A stretch of DNA of 64,000 nucleotides from Corydoras sp. C115. Lineage: Eukaryota; Chordata; Actinopteri; Siluriformes; Callichthyidae. The stretch lies in contig JAFMOC010000021.1 in the NCBI GenBank assembly GCA_019802505.1, positions 3,614,001 through 3,678,000 of the forward strand, read 5' to 3'. Both the position numbers and the translations under genes were made by a program. Under the pieces are notes generated by a model. The model was not told the origin of the DNA. It did no database searches and saw only the letters and a list, made by a program, of their open reading frames with translations. The first letter of the stretch is position 1, and each line of letters begins with the position of its first letter. Shown in pieces: positions 13,531-25,922 of this stretch.

Positions 13531-14779
13531 CACTAACCCAAGAAATCTTCTGAGGAAGTGATTAATGGGTGAAGGAGGGAGCTTTTGTCCGCCCTTTGGG
13601 TGAAGTGAGCTACATGTTGGGAATGTTATGTGAGTGAGGATGATGGAATGAAGAGAAGGTGTGAGACTAAACAGCCTAGAAAGAATTTTGTACCGTAAAT
13701 TGTTACTCAGAGAACGTGAATTCCGGGTTTGTGACAAAGTTTGGAATCACCCAGTTAGCCATGATTACGCATGTAACTTCCACATAAGCACACAACTCGG
13801 AGCTGTAATGGCATCTGTGATGAATGAAGGCAATTCCCATCCCACGTCCTACGTCACTCTCTCACTTCTCCCTCTTAAGTTCTGAAAAGTCTAGTAAGCA
13901 CGCGCTGTTTTTCCCTCTTTTTTTATTTCTGGATTGAGTCGTTTTTTTCCCCCCCTTTCTTCTCAGAATTTATGGCTCTGTTGTAAGTAAAGCACAGTTT
14001 GAATAAACGCCAGACTCTAAAAGCCTTTGGCTGCAGGTGCAGCACAGTGTCTGCAAAATAGCATATTTCCTATCTGTTGTTGTTGAAAAAAAGTTCATCC
14101 ACACAGTTTAACATGCACAGCAGTAGTACAGCAACAAACAAGAAGCCGGGGTATTGTTGTCAACACTGCGTTTATGACTTCCAACCAATAGTAACGTATT
14201 AGAATTATACTGTTTTGTTTTTCAGGACCTTGATATATCATCATAACTAACTGAGACATAGCTATATTTATTAATAGCAAACTACCAATTCTCATTTCAT
14301 TATTTAGAATTTTTTGCAGACTTTTAAAGAGACTTTGAATTAGATGAGCTTTACAGAGGCATTGAATAAATAAAGTTTAGGGTCTGGAGTCCATGTGCTG
14401 GGCTGTGACTGAGAGGAAGGGAGCATTGTTGTTGAGGCAGCAGTTCTTGTGATAATGTATCCTTTGTATGTTTCAAGCAGGGCCTGTGAGAGGTGTTACT
14501 GAGGGCGGGTGTGTCATCCAAGAGTGTTCAGGGCTTTTGGATCGTCTGCGAAGGAAACAGATGCAAATGTGTTTGCCACATTGTCTGGTCTGTGGGATTT
14601 GTGTAGGTCTGCAACAAACGCTCGTCATTGTTGATTAATCCGATTACTATTTGCACAGTGGTTGAATTAGCTGTTTTTGTCGTTTGATTGTCATTCGATG
14701 TCAGAAAGTGGTAAAATGAGACCCCCCCCCAAAAAAAAAAAAAAATCTTCCCAACTCTGTCCGTAAGGCAGTCATGACA

Positions 14780-14900
14780 TTTTTAAGAAACTACTGAAGA
14801 CGCATATTTTTAACAAACACAAAAAAAAATTGTTCGATAATTCTACAGTGTAGCTGGTTTTCTCCATAACTACTGACTTGTTGTGTTCATGTAAATGTAA
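14780..14900 (+). repeat. LINE-E-like fragment
   Basis: GATAATTCTACAGTGTAGCT and ACTACTGACTTGTTGTGTTC match 37070-37110. Confidence 0.55.
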
Positions 14901-14922
14901 ACACAAAATACCCTGAAAGAAA

Positions 14923-14940
14923 TCTCTCTCTCTGTCTGTC

Positions 14941-15018
<78 letters not shown>
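14923..15018. repeat. Compound (CT)n(CTGT)n(TG)n(CT)n microsatellite
   Basis: About 95 bp; a long TG tract flanked by CT tracts. Confidence 0.95.
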
Positions 15019-15021
<3 letters not shown>

Positions 15022-15389
15022 TTGTAAAGTGTCAACACTTTAAAGACCAATATTTTTAGAAGACCAACTGTAAAGACCAATATTTGTAGGCTAAGGGGTC
15101 TGTAGTGGCAGTAGAAAAAAAAAAAAAAAAAAGCTTTGGTTATCAAATCTTCCATCTGATTCCTGTCTCACAACAATGTCATTGTCACTCCACACATCTC
15201 CCTCTCTTTTCTTAGGAGAATGAATTTAGTTTAATTATCTTAGTTAGAATCAATCTCAGTTGCAGGTGCAACTGTTTACACGACCTGCCTCCCAAACCTG
15301 CCTCCAGTCTACAGGCCATGCCCATCATACCATTGCACAAATGTGAACAAATTCAACAACATTAAGTTATTGATAACATTATGTGTTAT

Positions 15390-15620
15390 CTAAAAAGAAA
15401 AGACGTACACAGATAAGTGTGCTGGAAGGGTAACTTTACTTTTGCTCTCGGCAGAGTCCGAGCCACCTGGTCTGAAGTTTGCTGGCTACGGGCATAATAC
15501 TGATGTTTCTTATTAATATCATGATAATGTTCAATCGCTCTTCTGATTAAATAATTGTAACATTTTATTTTTTAAGTTAAAATTAATTGTAAAAACAATC
15601 AACTGTCTAATATAACTGCA
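15390..15620 (-). repeat. Relic related to family G
   Basis: Shares the order of short matches GCTGGCTACGG/GCATAATACTGATG, TATCATGATAATGTTCAATC with 31265-31375. Heavily diverged. Confidence 0.4.
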
Positions 15621-16117
15621 GTCAGCTATTTAGGAGCTGGGAATCCATTAGATAGTAACTATATGCTTATGAGTGGCTTAGTAAAGGAATTATTTACTAG
15701 AAGTGGCTACAGTTGGATTATGTTGGGGGTCTTGCTTTAGTCCTTGAGCGCGGAAGCTTACAGAAGGCTGTGAAGATCATTTCCAGTTCATTTCCTGCTG
15801 TGCTTCCCACCCTTTCCCACATTGTCTATTACCAGTAAATTACAAATCTGTCCTTTTTCTTTTTTTCTTTTTTCTTTTCTCGCTTATCTCTTATGGTAAA
15901 GCTAATGAATGCATTGGTTATTTAGGGTGAGAAGGTTAAGATTTTTACCTTATTAGAGCACTAGTTTCACTGACACCAGTGAAGATGAGTGTGATAGTGC
16001 TGATACAACAGGACATGTATTAATACAGTCATTCATTTTAGGGGGCATGGATTTTTCTATTGATGTTTAATGAAAGACTTGTAGTGTTGACTGAAACTAA
16101 AAACACAAAACCACCAA

Positions 16118-16305
16118 CAGTCAAAGGTTTGGACACACCTCCTTTTTGCTCTGCTAATCTTCCATGTAATCAGTTCCAATGTAAAGATTCCAATGTAAAG
16201 ACAGACTGTAGTGGACTACTGTGTTACTTTTCATAACCCTAATAGTACCACCACAGAGCAGGTATTATGTGGTTGGTGTATTATTCTTATGCTAGCAATA
16301 AAGTC
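16118..16305 (+). mobile_element. Tc1-type MITE, partial
   Basis: Starts CAGTCAAAGGTTTGGACACA and keeps the CCACAGAGCAGGTATTATGT segment shared with the 21-kb MITE. Internally rearranged and lacking the second arm. Confidence 0.65.
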
Positions 16306-16496
16306 AGTTAAATAATGTTTATTCATCCTATTACACACTGATTACACATAAATTAACAAAGAACATCATCCTGAGCCGAGAGGTGGGCAAGTCCGATACA
16401 GAATGAAGAACCAGACCAATCATTTTATTAGTCGGATAAAAATATGCTTTATGGGTGGTGTGTGCATGGGTCATTTCTGTTTGACCTCTGTATGTC

Positions 16497-16748
16497 TTCC
16501 CCATGCCTGTGTGGGTTTCCGCTCATCCATCCATCCATCCAGGGGAGAAAGTTTCGGGCCCAGGACGGGGTGCCAGTCTATCGCTGGGCACATACACAGA
16601 CACTCACAAACACAAATACACTCCATATGGGGCAATTTGGAGCATTCAATTTTACCTTGATCTATGTTTTTAGACTATGAGAGGAAACTACATCCAGATT
16701 GGGATTCGAACCAAGAGACAAACGTGCTAACCACTACGCCACCGTGCC
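16497..16748 (-). mobile_element. SINE-A, internally deleted
   Basis: Begins in an atypical CATCCATCCATCCATCCAGG and keeps the head end CTAACCACTACGCCACCGTG. A ~40-bp core segment is missing. Confidence 0.75.
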
Positions 16749-17363
16749 ATCTGGTTTCCGCTCAGTTATATTATGATGGTAATCCACCATGTGTCTTTTG
16801 ATTTTATACAAATTTAACTTTCTGGTAAATTCGATGCTAAACCAAATACCAATGTTTTAGCTTGAACAGGCTGTATGCCTGTCAGAGTGCATCTCATCCA
16901 CATTAATGAAGTTTGCTTATGGCTGGACTGTATGCAGCTGTGTACAGATGGTAGATTTGGAATGTGGTGCACAAAATGGACATCATCCTTTGTTGTTCCA
17001 ATAATGTTGAGTATTATAAGCACATGACTGAAGTAGACAGGCTGTCCTTCCCTTGAGTGATAAGTGGTGATGATCGAGGGAGAAGATTTCCTGTCTGTGC
17101 TGCACATTTCCTTTATTACCACTGAGAGGGATCAGACCCTAAGACCCCAGTGTAGTCATGCAGTAAAACCAGCCAGCAGAAAGTACATGGCTAAATACAC
17201 AAGCTGTACCGAGTGTGAGCAGCACAGATGTGGAAGAAGGAGGTTCTGTACTGCATTCCACAGTACAGTTTGTATGGTTTAATATTACACCTTATCAGCT
17301 TTTTAGATACTGCTTTACAATAAAGTTAAAAAATAAAATACTGAACTGTATTATCATTAATCA

Positions 17364-17369
17364 TTAAAA

Positions 17370-17459
<90 letters not shown>
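17364..17459. repeat. Poly(A) then (TA)n array left of SINE-A
   Basis: About 23 A followed by about 72 bp of TA. Confidence 0.95.
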
Positions 17460-17461
<2 letters not shown>

Positions 17462-17775
17462 CTATTAGGGTCGCGGTGGGGTTCTCCATGCCCATCCAGG
17501 GGAGAACATATCGGGCGCTGGGAAGATAGACCCAGGACAGGGCGCCAATCCATCGCTGGGCACACACTCACTCACACAGACACACTCTATATGGGGCAAT
17601 TTTGAGAATTCAATTGACTTGATCCATGTTTTTGGACTGTGGGAGGAAACCGGAGAACCCGGAGGAAACTCACGCAGACACGGGGAGAATATGGAAACTC
17701 CACCCAGATGGGGATTCGAACTGGGAATCCCTAGCGCTGAGAGGCGAACCTGCTAACCACTTAGCCACCGTGCCG

Positions 17776-17778
<3 letters not shown>
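17460..17778 (-). mobile_element. SINE-A between two (TA)n arrays
   Basis: High-quality copy from CCTATTAGGGTCGCGGTGGG to the head end GCCACCGTGCCGCC. The (ATTC)n tail is absent; instead (TA)n abuts both ends. Confidence 0.88.

Positions 17779-17861
<83 letters not shown>
17779..17861. repeat. (TA)n array abutting a SINE-A head
   Basis: About 83 bp of perfect TA joined directly to the GCCGCC end of the SINE head. Confidence 0.95.
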
Positions 17862-17863
<2 letters not shown>

Positions 17864-19590
17864 GTCTGTGTGGATGGATACATATATTTATCAATACTGT
17901 TTTTATTTTATTTTAGTCTACTTTGATTGTGTTCTCTTAATGTTTAATACTTGTAATCTGGGAGGTTGTGCAGAATAACAATTTCATAGTACAAATTAAC
18001 TGCTGTTTCTTGTGCTTATGACTATTAACTCTTGAATTTTGTATTTTTGACCAGTAGACTGTGTCATTATAGACTATTGGAAGTATTTATTTGTGTGTCT
18101 ACATTGTTCTTGCAGTGATTTATGTTTATTAAAGCTACTACAGTTAAGCTAAGAAGCAATGCTTGATGCATTTATTGCACGTTCTTTTAATGCCATACTT
18201 CATACACCCCTATAAAACAACCTTACACTATGGATCTTCGTTCTTGTCGAATAACCAGATCGACACTGCGTTAGTGAAAAAGTCTGTTAAATATAAAGTC
18301 GTTATTAATGTTTAAATGACAGTGGATTTTCTGTGGAAGCATTAGATCACATTTGTTTGTTTTTATCTGGATGAATTGGATAAGACCATAATTCATGGTT
18401 TAATGTTGGTTCATAAAAGAGCAGCTGGATATTAATAAAATAGAGGCAATATAATAACTTGCTCTATCTCTCTTTTATTGAAATGATTGCAGATGGCAGT
18501 AATTTACAGATGGCAAAACATTTAGACAGTTATTTGTTTGGCATTTTGGTTTTGTAAGAAGGACTATGAAAAGACGGGGGTCATGTGAGTACACCAACCA
18601 TTTCCGACATTTTCGGTACAGACATGTACACATTAGCATTGTCAGGACGGCCTGAAGTGTGTTTGATTAGCCAATCAACTGTGTTGATATTAACACATGG
18701 ATATTTATTATGTGAGCAAATAGTGCTACTCTCTATGACCCTCATACATAATGTTTTTTGCTGCTGATGAGGCTCAGTAACGACTTGCTAAGCTGATTAG
18801 GGCCTGGTAAGTGAAATTTATCTGTTTGTAAATGAATGAATCCACTCACTGGAATGAAGAGATGAATATAATTCAGCACATCGCAGTTATGTCACACGGT
18901 TCAGTCTGATTGCAGTGTATATGATGAACTGGTTTGGAGGTTGTATGTAGCAAAGCCAAAGAGATCTAGCATTGTAATCAGGATGTTGGAGTAAAGCCTA
19001 GCATCACTACTGTCGAACAGTTGCCTAATGAGTGTCTGGACAAAGAGGAGGTAGACATTTATGTCTTTGGACAGGGACTGAAGGACTCAGGTGTCCCAAT
19101 ACCATCTTATTAGGGGCTCCATGCCCCACTCCTACTTTGCTCCTCTGGGAGGTTTTTATGCAAAGCGGGGACTGGTGTGACAGACAGTGTGCACTGTCAT
19201 TGGAACAGAATGTGGCTGGTTTCACCGCACACACACACAAACACAGGGTTAAGATAAAAATATTTGGTACATAATAACACTTCATTATGGATGAATTTGT
19301 ATTTTGTGAATGGACAGGAACACAAACATGTTATTTATTAAGGCTCAACAAGAATTCATATAATGATGCTTGAAGGTTGTGCATTCTTTGTTTGCTGACA
19401 TTTTGATAGTCTCTTTTGTATCCTGAAAGCAGAATTACACAGTAAGATACTGCATAGGTACTATTATTATTAAGTATTATTATTATTTATGATAAAATAG
19501 GATTTTTTTATGATTCCATTGCAATTAGCGCAGCAGTGCTCGGGTGCATTGTATTTATACTTGTATTTTGAAATGACAAGTAAAGTAAAC

Positions 19591-19856
19591 AAAGCACAGT
19601 AGCTTAGTGGTTAGCACGTTCACCTCTCAGTGCTGGGGATTCAAGGTTCAAATCCCAATCTGGGTGTAGTTTACATGTTCTCCCCATGTCGGGGTCTGTT
19701 TCCTCTGGGTTCTCCAGTTTCCTCCCACAGTCCAAAAAGATGGATTCAAGGTAAATTGAATGCTGTAAATGGCCCTCATATAGTGTGTGTCTGAGTGAGT
19801 GAGCGTGCCCAGTTATAGACCCTGTGTATCTGGTGTATCTGCCCAGCGCCTAAATT
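19591..19856 (+). mobile_element. SINE-A, tail missing
   Basis: Head CAGTAGCTTAGTGGTTAGCA (A box), B box GGTTCAAATCC, core, ending at GCCCAGCGCC. Confidence 0.8.
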
Positions 19857-19984
19857 TATTTTCACGTGTGTCAGGCAATATTAAGCACCTAGCCATGAAT
19901 TTTTTCACAATACTATGCTTATTGTTTAATTTAAAAAATTTAGAGAAGGATCCTTTTTGTAAGTAATTTGCTGCAAAACTGTTC

Positions 19985-20104
19985 TCTAAATTGCCCCATA
20001 TAGTGTTTATTTGGGAGTAAGTGTGTGCTCAGTTATAGATTGATGCCCTGTCCTGGGTGTATCAGCCCAACACCCGAAACGTTCTCCCCTGGATGGGCAT
20101 GCGG
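19985..20104 (+). mobile_element. SINE-A 3' fragment
   Basis: From AAATTGCCCCATATAGTG to CTCCCCTGGATGGGCATG; head absent. May be the displaced 3' part of a neighbouring copy. Confidence 0.7.
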
Positions 20105-20290
20105 CTTGCTATGTATATTAATCTGTATTTCCATTAATTGTATGTAAACGAACGTGTTCCACCGCGTTAGCACGTTTCACGCATTGATACGAATGTAAAC
20201 TGGTCAACGGTGTCCATTTTTGTCAGCAAGGTCACAGCTGGACAAACTCCCAAGCCAATCAGTTTTAAGAAATGGAAATTCCCGTTTTAA
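20103..20290 (+). repeat. Family C 3' fragment
   Basis: CACGCATTGATACGAATGTA, GTCACAGCTGGACAAACTCC, CCAATCAGTTTTAAG. Confidence 0.68.
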
Positions 20291-20697
20291 AATTCATTTT
20301 AATACTTCTGTTAAATAGCCAAATCTTTTTTTAAAACAATCCAAATGCAATTTAAATGATTTATGGCTAAATATCTGCCTGCTGAACAATGCATTGTGAC
20401 AAAGTAATTTATTTCTTAGTAAATTCATATGTTCAATTCTAAGCAATATCCAGAATAATGTAAAAAAAAATAAAGTGCAGCATTTAATGTTTTTTCACAG
20501 CAATTTGTCTTCGAATGCATTTCTGCAACTGGTATTATTTTTAGTTTTGAACAAATGGTGAATCAGGTTTTGGGATTTTTCCTGGTATTGCAAAGGAAAT
20601 GACTGCGGTTCTACTTGTGTTGAAGGAGTAGTGCCTGTATGATGCACAAAGGTGCAGGTTCTATCGTCAAATAACTAATTTTCTTCTAAACAACCTG

Positions 20698-20845
20698 TAG
20701 CCTGGTGGTGCTGTGGTTAGTGCTCTTGCCTCACAGCAAGCTACTGATCTTCGATCACCTGGCAGAGAGGACATGGTTCTTTCTATATGGATTTGGCATG
20801 TTCTTCCGATGGCAACATAGGTTTCCTTTTATAGTTCAAAACCAT
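20698..20845 (+). mobile_element. Old DANA-like SINE relic
   Basis: GTAGCCTGGTGGTGCTGTGG, GCCTCACAGCAAG and GGCATGTTCTTCCGATGG match the general V-SINE layout better than SINE-A. Heavily decayed. Confidence 0.5.
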
Positions 20846-20879
20846 AAATGACTGGTAATAGGAAAATTGCACCAGATGT

Positions 20880-21349
20880 GACTGTGCGGTTAAAAGTTTG
20901 GACACACCTACTTCTTGCTCCATTGTCTATTTTCTTCACTTACCATATCGATAGACTTTGTAGTTTTATAATTACAGACTGTAGTTCATCTGTGTTCTTT
21001 GTTTTTGTTAGTCCCCTGTTGGTTCTGTTCTCTATTGGTCAGGACCATTACAGAACAGGTATCATTTGGGTGGTGGACTGTTTATTATCAGTTCTGCAGT
21101 AGTTTCATTTAAACCCCTCAGTGACTTGACTGGGATAGGAACAATGCTCTGTGGTGATACTATAAGGGTCCTGACCATTAGAGAACAGAGTAAAGGGGAT
21201 GTACACAGTATGTACTGTAGTCCACAAATAGATGGACTAGAATTGTAGAACTACAAAGTCCATCTTTACAGGAAGTGGAACACAGAACATGGACTATATT
21301 ATTGGAGCAAAAAGGGGGCATGACCAATCTTTTGACTGGTACTGTATAA
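20880..21349 (+). mobile_element. Palindromic Tc1-type MITE, about 470 bp
   Basis: Non-coding element whose two halves are inverted copies. The left begins TTAAAAGTTTGGACACACC; the right ends in a matching inverted TTTTGACTGGTACTGTA. Inner matches include ACTTTGTAGTT and TCTCTATTGGTCAGGACC against their complements. The long arms and TA-like ends suggest mobilisation by a Tc1-like transposase. Four partial relatives are listed separately. Confidence 0.75.
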
Positions 21350-21784
21350 CAGTCTTTAAATTTGTTTGTGTAGCCTGATGGTTGGCCGTTTACAGCTTAA
21401 TCAAATTAAATGAGTAAGACACTTCAGCTTCTTTTGTTCAATCAAAGCCTTATTGAATGAAAGAAACCGTTAGCCGCAGCCTCATTGAAGACGGAACATG
21501 AGAGATAAAATGTGAAGATGGATGAGGTTAAGGGTGCCTTCTGTCTTCAAAGCCACTCGAGTGAGCTCTGATGTTCCCTCACTTGCTCTTTTTTGTTCTC
21601 CGTCTCGGTCTGTTTTGATCCTCCGCTGATTCAGCCGTTTTTAATAATTGCTGGTGCACATGTATTTGGTGCAGCAGGAATAATACCTGATTGCCAAATG
21701 ACATAATATTAATAATAATGGCTGTCTGAAGTTATACATTCTGTTAATAAGCTTTTGGCATAAAAAAAATCCTCTGTTATTTTA

Positions 21785-21978
21785 TGTGTGTGTGTGTGTG
21801 TGTGTGTGTTATTGTGTTATAGTATGTGTTATTGTGTCATAGTGTGTATAGTATAGTGTGTGTGTTTGTTAGTGTATTATTTTTATAGTGTGTGTTTTTT
21901 ATTGTATTTGTGTATTGTATTGTGTGTGTAGGTTTGTGTATTGTTTTGTTTGTGTATTGTGTTTTTCTTGTTGAGCTG

Positions 21979-22015
<37 letters not shown>

Positions 22016-22145
22016 TGTATTGTGTATTTTGTTTGTGTGTTCAAAATGTCAAAAGTTTCCTATTGAAAAGGCTTCTTTTACTTTTTGTCACAAATAATTG
22101 TCCATGTTTTTATTGTGTACGTGTGTGTGTGTGTGTTTGTGTGTG
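21785..22145. repeat. TG-rich microsatellite cluster
   Basis: Three (TG)n runs (about 21785-21809, 21979-22012, 22118-22146) within TGTATTGTG-type sequence. Confidence 0.88.
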
Positions 22146-22287
22146 TCAGACTGACAACAGCAGACTGGCTGCCTGCAGGGTTTCTTCTAGAAACTCATCT
22201 GTGTACTGCTCCTGATGTGCCCTGTTTCTATTAATCAGTCCTTGTGCCTTAAAATGCTGAAGGCGCCAGTGTGGGTGTGGGAGTCTC

Positions 22288-22320
22288 TGGGGGTGGGGGT
22301 GGGGTGGGGCTGGGGCTGGA
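22288..22320 (+). other. Putative G-quadruplex motif
   Basis: Runs of 5, 5, 4, 4 and 4 G separated by one or two bases on the + strand, which is also the cblb pre-mRNA strand. Confidence 0.75.
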
Positions 22321-22854
22321 TAGTCAGCTGATGTACTAGTGCGAACACACACTTTTGACTAACATTGCTGCTGGATGTCAGGAGTCACTTGTTGTCTGTT
22401 GTTGTCTCTTGGTGAGCACTGCGTCCTCCTGGCAGCAAGGGTATAAGAAAATGCTGAGGTTTCTTTAATAGAACTTTGTGATTATTATCTGAGATATTTG
22501 GTTCAAATCCTCATAGATGGGGTCCAGAAGAACTAGCATTGCTCACACAAAGAGAGGGGGAGAGTTTGCTTGTGGAGACACTTGAGATGCACAGGCTTAT
22601 ACTAATGACATGATGAGCCACACCAGCCCTTCTTTTCCGTGTCAATGTAGCCACTAGCAACCTCTGCTTGCCACGCCCACTCAATGTCTCCCGTCTCCTG
22701 AGCCATACATCCTTGCTGGAAATCACACTTTCTTTCCACAGATTTATAATTGGCTGAAATGCAAGGCTAGATGCTCTGACAGGGGAAGTAAATAAAACGC
22801 TTGATTTCAGGGGTCCTTTTTTGTCTGTGTAATTTACTTTAGTGTGTATACTAA

Positions 22855-23207
22855 AATGTGTGTGTGTGTGTGTATATGTGTTTGTGTATTTTTTTGTGTG
22901 TGTGTGTTGTGTGTGTTGTGTGTGTGTGTTGCATTGTGTGTGTGTGTGTTGCATTGTGTGTGTGTGTTGCATTGTGTGTGTTGTAGTGTGTGTGTGTGTG
23001 TGTGTGTGCTGTATTGTACTGTGTGTGTATTGTATGTTTGTATTATATTGTGTGTTTGTGTGTGCATTGTATTGTGTTTGTGTATTGTGTGTTTGTATTG
23101 TATTGTGTGTGTGTGTGTATATATGTTTGTGTATTGTATTTGTAATTGTGTAGTGTGTGTTTGTATGTGTATTTTGTTTGTTTGTGTATTGTTTTTTATG
23201 TTGAGTG

Positions 23208-23250
<43 letters not shown>
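22855..23250. repeat. TG-rich minisatellite-like block
   Basis: About 400 bp of TG interrupted by TGCATTG and TGTATTG units, ending with a clean (TG)n at 23211-23248. The 279-residue reverse frame over it is a by-product. Confidence 0.9.
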
Positions 23251-23251
<1 letters not shown>

Positions 23252-23989
23252 AGGTGTACGGGAAACCATACACATAACATGCAAGTCGTTACATTGAGTG
23301 AACAGGTGGCCTAAGCGCAACATGCAGTGTGCAGAATGTGCAAAAGTCAAGTTTCATTCACCATTATGTCATTTTTTTTGTTCTTGCACGGCTTTTCTGT
23401 TATAGCCCAGTAGCGCTATAGTGAAATCAACCTTTCTCCAAACATTCAGGAATTCTTTGTCAATTCACAATGTTTTCAGTGACATAGTAGTATCAAAATA
23501 CTGTTTAGACTCCCTTCACACACAAAAAACTATTTAAAATACAAAATCTGCAAAAGACAGATATATAAAGATATATAAAGATAAATAAAATAAATAAATA
23601 AAGAGTACACTGTACCTAATACAACCCTTTACATAAGTGTATGATATGTATATACTAGCATACCTGTGCTTCGCAGTGGAGAAGTCTCTGAAAATATATG
23701 TCTGAAATATATATGTCAGAATGTCTGAAAATATATACCACATTGTCAGTTTGGCCTTCCGGTTGTAATACGACCAAGCTGTGAACTGAGCTTACTCTGG
23801 AGTATGCAACATACAGTTGGCCATGTAATCCCTAAATGTAAATGTCATCTTTGTCTTATGTATGAAAGCATCATTCAGTTAGTGCCGGGAACCTGCAGCG
23901 TTGTTCCCGTTGCACTGTTAATTATATAGTTCATCAAGTTAATCTATACGTATATTAGTTTTGTTTATTGCAGGGAAGTCGCGTACCAA

Positions 23990-24310
23990 ATTTCACGAAG
24001 ATGGCGCCATAACAAGCTTTAATTAATAAAGTGTTTATTGGAAGCAAAATGGTTAATAATCTTCCATGATGTAATCTATTCCGGTTTTCAAAGTGAACCT
24101 TGATTGCTGAGTAACAGGTTTCGGATTTCTCTAACGAACAGGTACCGTCATCTAGTGTGTAGATTAAACACAACATAAAAAACATTGTTTAAATAATGTA
24201 TTGTATTTCACGCATTGATACCAGTTTGAGGCGGTCAGAGGTGTAATTTATTGTCAGCCAATCAGATTTAAGGCCTGAAAGTACCCATTTTATAATAATG
24301 CATATACCTC
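23990..24310 (+). repeat. Family C copy
   Basis: AATAAAGTGTTTATTGGAAG, TGATTGCTGAGTAACAGGTT, CACGCATTGATACCAGTTTG, GCCAATCAGATTTAAG. Confidence 0.72.
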
Positions 24311-25199
24311 ATACACCTGTACACCAAAAATGTCCATAGAATCTTACTTAGCATATTATCTGGAGTCTTCCTAACTGGTTTATAGGTAAATCTGAGGTAT
24401 TCACCATTAAGCTTTGATTACTTGCAGTGTAGTTTTTTTTGACTCAAAAGTAGAAAAAAAACTCACCAACCACAATAAAAAACTGCTACTCAGCCCACAT
24501 GAGGCCAGGTGACAAGAAATGGGAGCTATGTGTTGGATGTCCATTTAAAATCTCGTTATTGTACCTGTGCTAACCAACAGGAAAATGTAATTAGTTATGT
24601 TCCTCATTACCCCCAAAAGCAGTGTAATTACAGTAACTCTCTCCCTTACCTTCTCTTCCTTCCCCTTCTCATCTCTGGCAAAAAGAACAGTTATTAATCT
24701 AATCAGTGGTTACTTTCTTGTCTCCAGTGGGTAGGATGGTATATGCTGCTGCAATGCTGAAACCAGAGCATCGTGGTAACGTGAGTCCAGCAACCACATA
24801 GTTGCACAAGCCTGTAGTTAGGGCTCTTTGTGGCTTATTCATCTTCAAAGTGCATGTTATTAACATGCTATTAATATGAGGTGGAATGAATATGATTATA
24901 TTTTAAGAAGAGCAGGTTAAACATACTGTGACGAGGTGAAAATGGTGGTTTTTATGTTGATTTTGGAGATCCAGAAGACTGGAAGTGTCTGTGTGTTGCT
25001 GGGCTCCAAATGTGATGTAGCTCCATCAAAATGGCTCTTTAGAAATAATAAATAAATAAAAAATTCTCAGGAGCAATGTGGTTTTTAATATTGATGTGCT
25101 TTCATTGTATAAGTCAGTGAGTGTGTCATTATTAAAAGACACCATTTAGCATATGTGTCTTGAAATAAGGAAAGTTTAAGTTTAATATGTACAATAAAT

Positions 25200-25400
25200 T
25201 GAGGGTGTGGTAGCTAGGTGGGTGGTAGGGTGTTGGTCTATCAATCTGAAGGTTCTGGGTTCAAATCCCAGGCCCACTAAAGTTACCAATGTGGGCTCTT
25301 GAGCAAAATCCTCATTGCTCCAGAGCTGCTGTATCAACCCTGTGTTCTGACCTCAACCAACTTTTGGATAAAAGTGTTTGCTAAATGATCAAAAGCAAAT
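25200..25400 (+). mobile_element. SINE-B
   Basis: GGTGTGGTAGCTAGGTGGGT head, B box GGTTCAAATCC, tail TTGGATAAAAGTGTTTGCTA. Directly followed by a Tc1 relic. Confidence 0.82.
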
Positions 25401-25404
25401 TATT

Positions 25405-25922
25405 GCCAGGGCTTGAATGGAGCCAAATTCCATCCTGAAACAGGACAATGACCCAAATCACACCTCCAAATTATGCAAGAATTATTTAGAGAAAAAGCAG
25501 GCAGCTGGTATTTTATCGGTAATGGAATGGCCAGCGCAGTCACCAGATCTCAACCCCATTGAGCTGTTGTGGGACTAGCTTGACCGTATGGTACGCAAAA
25601 AAGTGCCCATCAAGCCAATCAAACTCGTGGGAGGGGCTTCGGGAAGTATGGGGTGAAATTTCTCCAGATTACATCAGCAAATTAACAGCTAGAATGCCAA
25701 AGGTCTGCAATGCTGTAATTGCTGCAAAGGGAGCATTCTTTGACGAAAGCAAAGTTTGAAGAAGAAAATTATTATTTCAAATAAAAAACATTATTTCTAA
25801 CTGTGTCAATGTCTGGACTATATTTCTATTCATTTGACAACTTATTTGAAGAGTAAAAGTATGAGATTTCAGTGAAAACACATAACTGTCTGGGTGACCC
25901 CAAACTTTTGAACATTAGTGTA
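25405..25922 (+). pseudogene. Tc1-like transposase 3' fragment with one terminal repeat
   Basis: 5'-truncated Tc1 relic. Translation gives ILKQDNDPNHTSKLCKNYLE and later SPDLNPIELLW, so the second Asp and the Glu of the DDE triad survive. A TAG follows WD and further breaks occur downstream. The element ends with GGGTGACCCCAAACTTTTGA, a typical fish Tc1 end. It follows directly after a SINE-B. Different lineage from the 47-kb element. Confidence 0.88.

Noticed and set aside
22511..23350. 279-residue reverse frame and overlapping 156- and 148-residue frames
   Set aside because: They consist of Thr/His or Cys/Val runs from the TG/CA minisatellite. Several frames on both strands are open at once, which is what a dinucleotide repeat produces.
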